A DNA stretch of 24,699 nt from CAZGSG01 sp964528095. Lineage in GTDB: Bacteria; Bacteroidota; Bacteroidia; Chitinophagales; Chitinophagaceae. The stretch is taken from assembly GCA_964528095.1 (NCBI GenBank), contig CAZGSG010000059.1, forward strand, positions 1 through 24,699, written 5' to 3'. The notes below the pieces were generated by a model. It had not been told where the DNA came from. It saw only the letters and a list, made by a program, of their open reading frames with translations, and made no database searches. The position numbers and the translations under genes are program-made. Position 1 is the first letter of the stretch; each line of letters begins with the position of its first letter. Below, piece by piece: positions 22,637-24,699 of the stretch.

Positions 22637-24699
22637 TTATTTCCCGGGAGATTTGATGATCACATACTTTGCTCCTGATTTAGCCAGGGCCCTGTCCTTT
22701 TCAAAGGGAGTGATCGTATAATAAACCGGCGGTACGATGATCTTGCCTGTTTTATCCATGATGCCCCAGTATGTGTCGAAATAAATGAAGGTCCCGTTTT
22801 CTCCGGGGATAATATTTTCGTATTTGGGAGCAATCACTTCCTTGCCGGTCTTGTCTACAATGCCCCATTTTGAGCCCGAGCGCACTTTGGCATAACCATA
22901 TTTATACTGGTCACAGCTATCATATATAGCGGCAGTTACCTCATTTCCTTTTATGTCCATAAATCCCCATTTACCTTTTTGTTTTACAGGCATGATCCCT
23001 TCCGTCGGGAATCTCAACAGGTCTATGCCTGTAAGGGTCTTGATCGATTCGCCCTTTTTATTGATCAGTTCCAGGTCTACGTCGCGCCTGATCACGGCAA
23101 CCTCATCCCAAAACAAATACGCTTCTTTGGCCTGTATGCTGAACTCTTCTTTTAATGAAGGATTGATATAATAAAATGTGTGGAGGCCATTTACTTCTCC
23201 ATTCACTTTGCCTAATGCAAGCCCTGTTCTGAATTCCAGCAGTGAATTATACTTCCGGGGAGGTTCTTTCAGGCTACCTTTTTTATCTACGAAAAAATAA
23301 TTGCTGTCTTTTTTTAGCACGCCCCAGTTATTTCTGAAGGGCTGCACATCATCATATTCCACTGGTAAAAAAAGCTCTCCTTTATTATTCAGGTAACCAT
23401 ACTTTGTTTTATTATTGATCGATTTGCTCACCCTTGATACACCGTCTATAAAACCAGTAAATCCTGTGTAGTCATATGGCGCTATGGTATTTCCCTGGAC
23501 ATCTACAAAACCAAATAACGAAGTAGATGCCGATTTTATACCTGCAATGTTTTCGGAAAAGGTATAAACGCCTGCACAATCGGCTATTGTCTTAAGCACC
23601 TTGCCGTTTTTGTCGATCAGTACATAAGGCAGATCAGTAAGTTCCTGCACTGCAAACCCATCCAGGAAATTGGTCAGGCTCGTTGCTTTTTCATTGATGA
23701 TGCCAAGATCTTTTCCTGAGATATTGATATAGTGGTATTTTCCATCCGTCATTTTTACCGAGCAGATCCCTTCATCAGTAAAAGAAGATGCATCTATAAA
23801 TGTAGCGGGAATGGCCCATTTACCCGTCTTGTCAAGAAAGCCATACCGGTTTGTTTCCGGATCTTTCACCACCAATAGACCCTGTTTGAAATTACCGAGT
23901 GACTCATATTTTAATGGAATGACCTCATTACCTTTTTTGTCTACATAACCATAGAGCGAACTATACGAATAAGAGCCACTGGAATTTTTTTTACTTACCT
24001 GTGCCAGGCCGACTGATTGAAATTCAGACGCGTAATCATATTTAGTAATGATAGCTTCGTTTCCTTTCAGATCGAGAAAACCATACTTACTATTTACTAC
24101 ACATTTCACCAATCCCTGGGATATGCCATAAAGTGTAAAGACGGAAGAAGGTTTTTCAAACAACACGGTTCCTTTCAGATCCATTAGCGAATAGGTGCCG
24201 CTTTTATTGGCGACTACCAGTTTGTCGCGGGGAGAAACAGACAGGTTGGTATAATCAGGGGGTAATAGCTCTTTGCCCGTAATATCCAACAGGCCATATT
24301 TGCCAGCTTTCTTTATGATTACCATGTTGCTGTCCACATATAAACTCTCGTATTGAAGAGGGACGATTGCTTTATTTTGAAGTGATAAGAGTCCATACAC
24401 GTATTTTGAATTTTCATACTTGTAGACCGTAACAGTTGAACTGGGTGCATTGAATACAACGCTGTAATATTCTGCAGGAATGATCTCCTTTCCGTTTTTA
24501 TCAATGAGGCCAGTCAGGCCGTTCTTTTTAAAAATGGCGTATCCCTTAACGAATAATGGGATGTATTTACTGGTGCCTGTTTCAAAAGCCAGTTCCGGGG
24601 CAATCATCTCCTTACCGGTTTTGTCTATATAGCCGTATTTACCGTTTTTCTCAAAACCAAACATAATAACACGCTTGTTAGCGCCAATTTGAGGCGCAG
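22637..24699 (-). CDS. WG-repeat protein, 5' partial
   Basis: The visible part is built almost wholly of WG repeats, about sixteen units of ~40 residues with the core K(W/Y)G(x)(I/L/V)DKxGKExIxPxY. Clear examples are KYGYIDKTGKE, LYGYVDKKGNE, RYGFLDKTGKW, KWGFMDIKGNE, KWGIVDKTGKE and YWGIMDKTGK. The repeats form a beta structure; the family is common in Bacteroidota and has no fixed role. An ATG exists at 24664, but the frame stays open to the right edge (QIGANKRVIMFGFEKNG continues the repeat pattern), so this is an internal Met and the true N-terminus lies outside. The ending is VIIKSPGK. It is followed by the S4 gene after 93 bp. Confidence 0.9.
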   Translation of the reverse strand, partial: APQIGANKRVIMFGFEKNGKYGYIDKTGKEMIAPELAFETGTSKYIPLFVKGYAIFKKNGLTGLIDKNGKEIIPAEYYSVVFNAPSSTVTVYKYENSKYVYGLLSLQNKAIVPLQYESLYVDSNMVIIKKAGKYGLLDITGKELLPPDYTNLSVSPRDKLVVANKSGTYSLMDLKGTVLFEKPSSVFTLYGISQGLVKCVVNSKYGFLDLKGNEAIITKYDYASEFQSVGLAQVSKKNSSGSYSYSSLYGYVDKKGNEVIPLKYESLGNFKQGLLVVKDPETNRYGFLDKTGKWAIPATFIDASSFTDEGICSVKMTDGKYHYINISGKDLGIINEKATSLTNFLDGFAVQELTDLPYVLIDKNGKVLKTIADCAGVYTFSENIAGIKSASTSLFGFVDVQGNTIAPYDYTGFTGFIDGVSRVSKSINNKTKYGYLNNKGELFLPVEYDDVQPFRNNWGVLKKDSNYFFVDKKGSLKEPPRKYNSLLEFRTGLALGKVNGEVNGLHTFYYINPSLKEEFSIQAKEAYLFWDEVAVIRRDVDLELINKKGESIKTLTGIDLLRFPTEGIMPVKQKGKWGFMDIKGNEVTAAIYDSCDQYKYGYAKVRSGSKWGIVDKTGKEVIAPKYENIIPGENGTFIYFDTYWGIMDKTGKIIVPPVYYTITPFEKDRALAKSGAKYVIIKSPGK

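Noticed and set aside
22637..24699. Regular repeats that might suggest a CRISPR array or tandem DNA repeat
   Set aside because: The repetition is at protein level (WG units) with divergent DNA and no constant repeat/spacer pattern. The same applies to the PKD units at 1-4100.

Overview
The window looks like chromosomal DNA from a Bacteroidota member, most likely the Chitinophagaceae. The evidence is a giant PKD-repeat protein with a type IX secretion C-terminal sorting domain, a LytS-type kinase with a LytTR regulator, a LiaF-like membrane protein, a GH109 enzyme, a WG-repeat protein, and promoters of the Bacteroidota form (TTG, about 20 nt, TAnnTTTG) with little use of Shine-Dalgarno sequences. 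The family assignment is inference. There is no rRNA, tRNA, CRISPR array, insertion sequence or prophage that I can see.

Layout. 1-4100 (+): the 3' part of a very large secreted PKD protein, open at the left edge. 4126-7186 (-): a four-gene cluster, LiaF-like protein, DUF4288 protein, LytS-type histidine kinase, LytTR response regulator, read from a clear promoter at 7206-7236 and probably an envelope-sensing unit. 7313-10672 (-): hemolysin III/PAQR-like membrane protein, small SAM methyltransferase, DoxX-like membrane protein, phytanoyl-CoA-dioxygenase-like enzyme, and an Abi-like protein with an HEPN-type motif. 11039-14290 (+): an exported TolB-type propeller fused to an amidohydrolase. 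14291-14403: a 113-bp near-perfect palindrome that fills the gap between convergent genes. 14403-16756 (-): adenine deaminase and a small exported repeat protein. 16906-18012 (-): fatty acid desaturase with an inverted repeat in its leader. 18336-19772 (-): Tat-exported GH109 alpha-N-acetylgalactosaminidase-like protein. 19980-20459 (-): four-helix membrane protein. 20460-20999: a long gap holding a candidate sigma-54 promoter, a 23-codon membrane-peptide ORF and a T-tract, all on the + strand. 21000-24699 (-): trmD, a lipoprotein, an S4 RNA-binding protein (Hsp15-like) and a WG-repeat protein open at the right edge.

Most of the window is ordinary core and accessory chromosome. The least explained element is the sigma-54-type promoter with the tiny hydrophobic ORF at 20771-20955. 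Next come the 113-bp palindrome, the palindrome lying inside the promoter spacer of the LiaF/kinase cluster, and several genes whose -7 box lies only 3-4 nt before the start codon, which suggests leaderless mRNAs. All functional statements come from reading motifs by eye; no database search or folding program was run.
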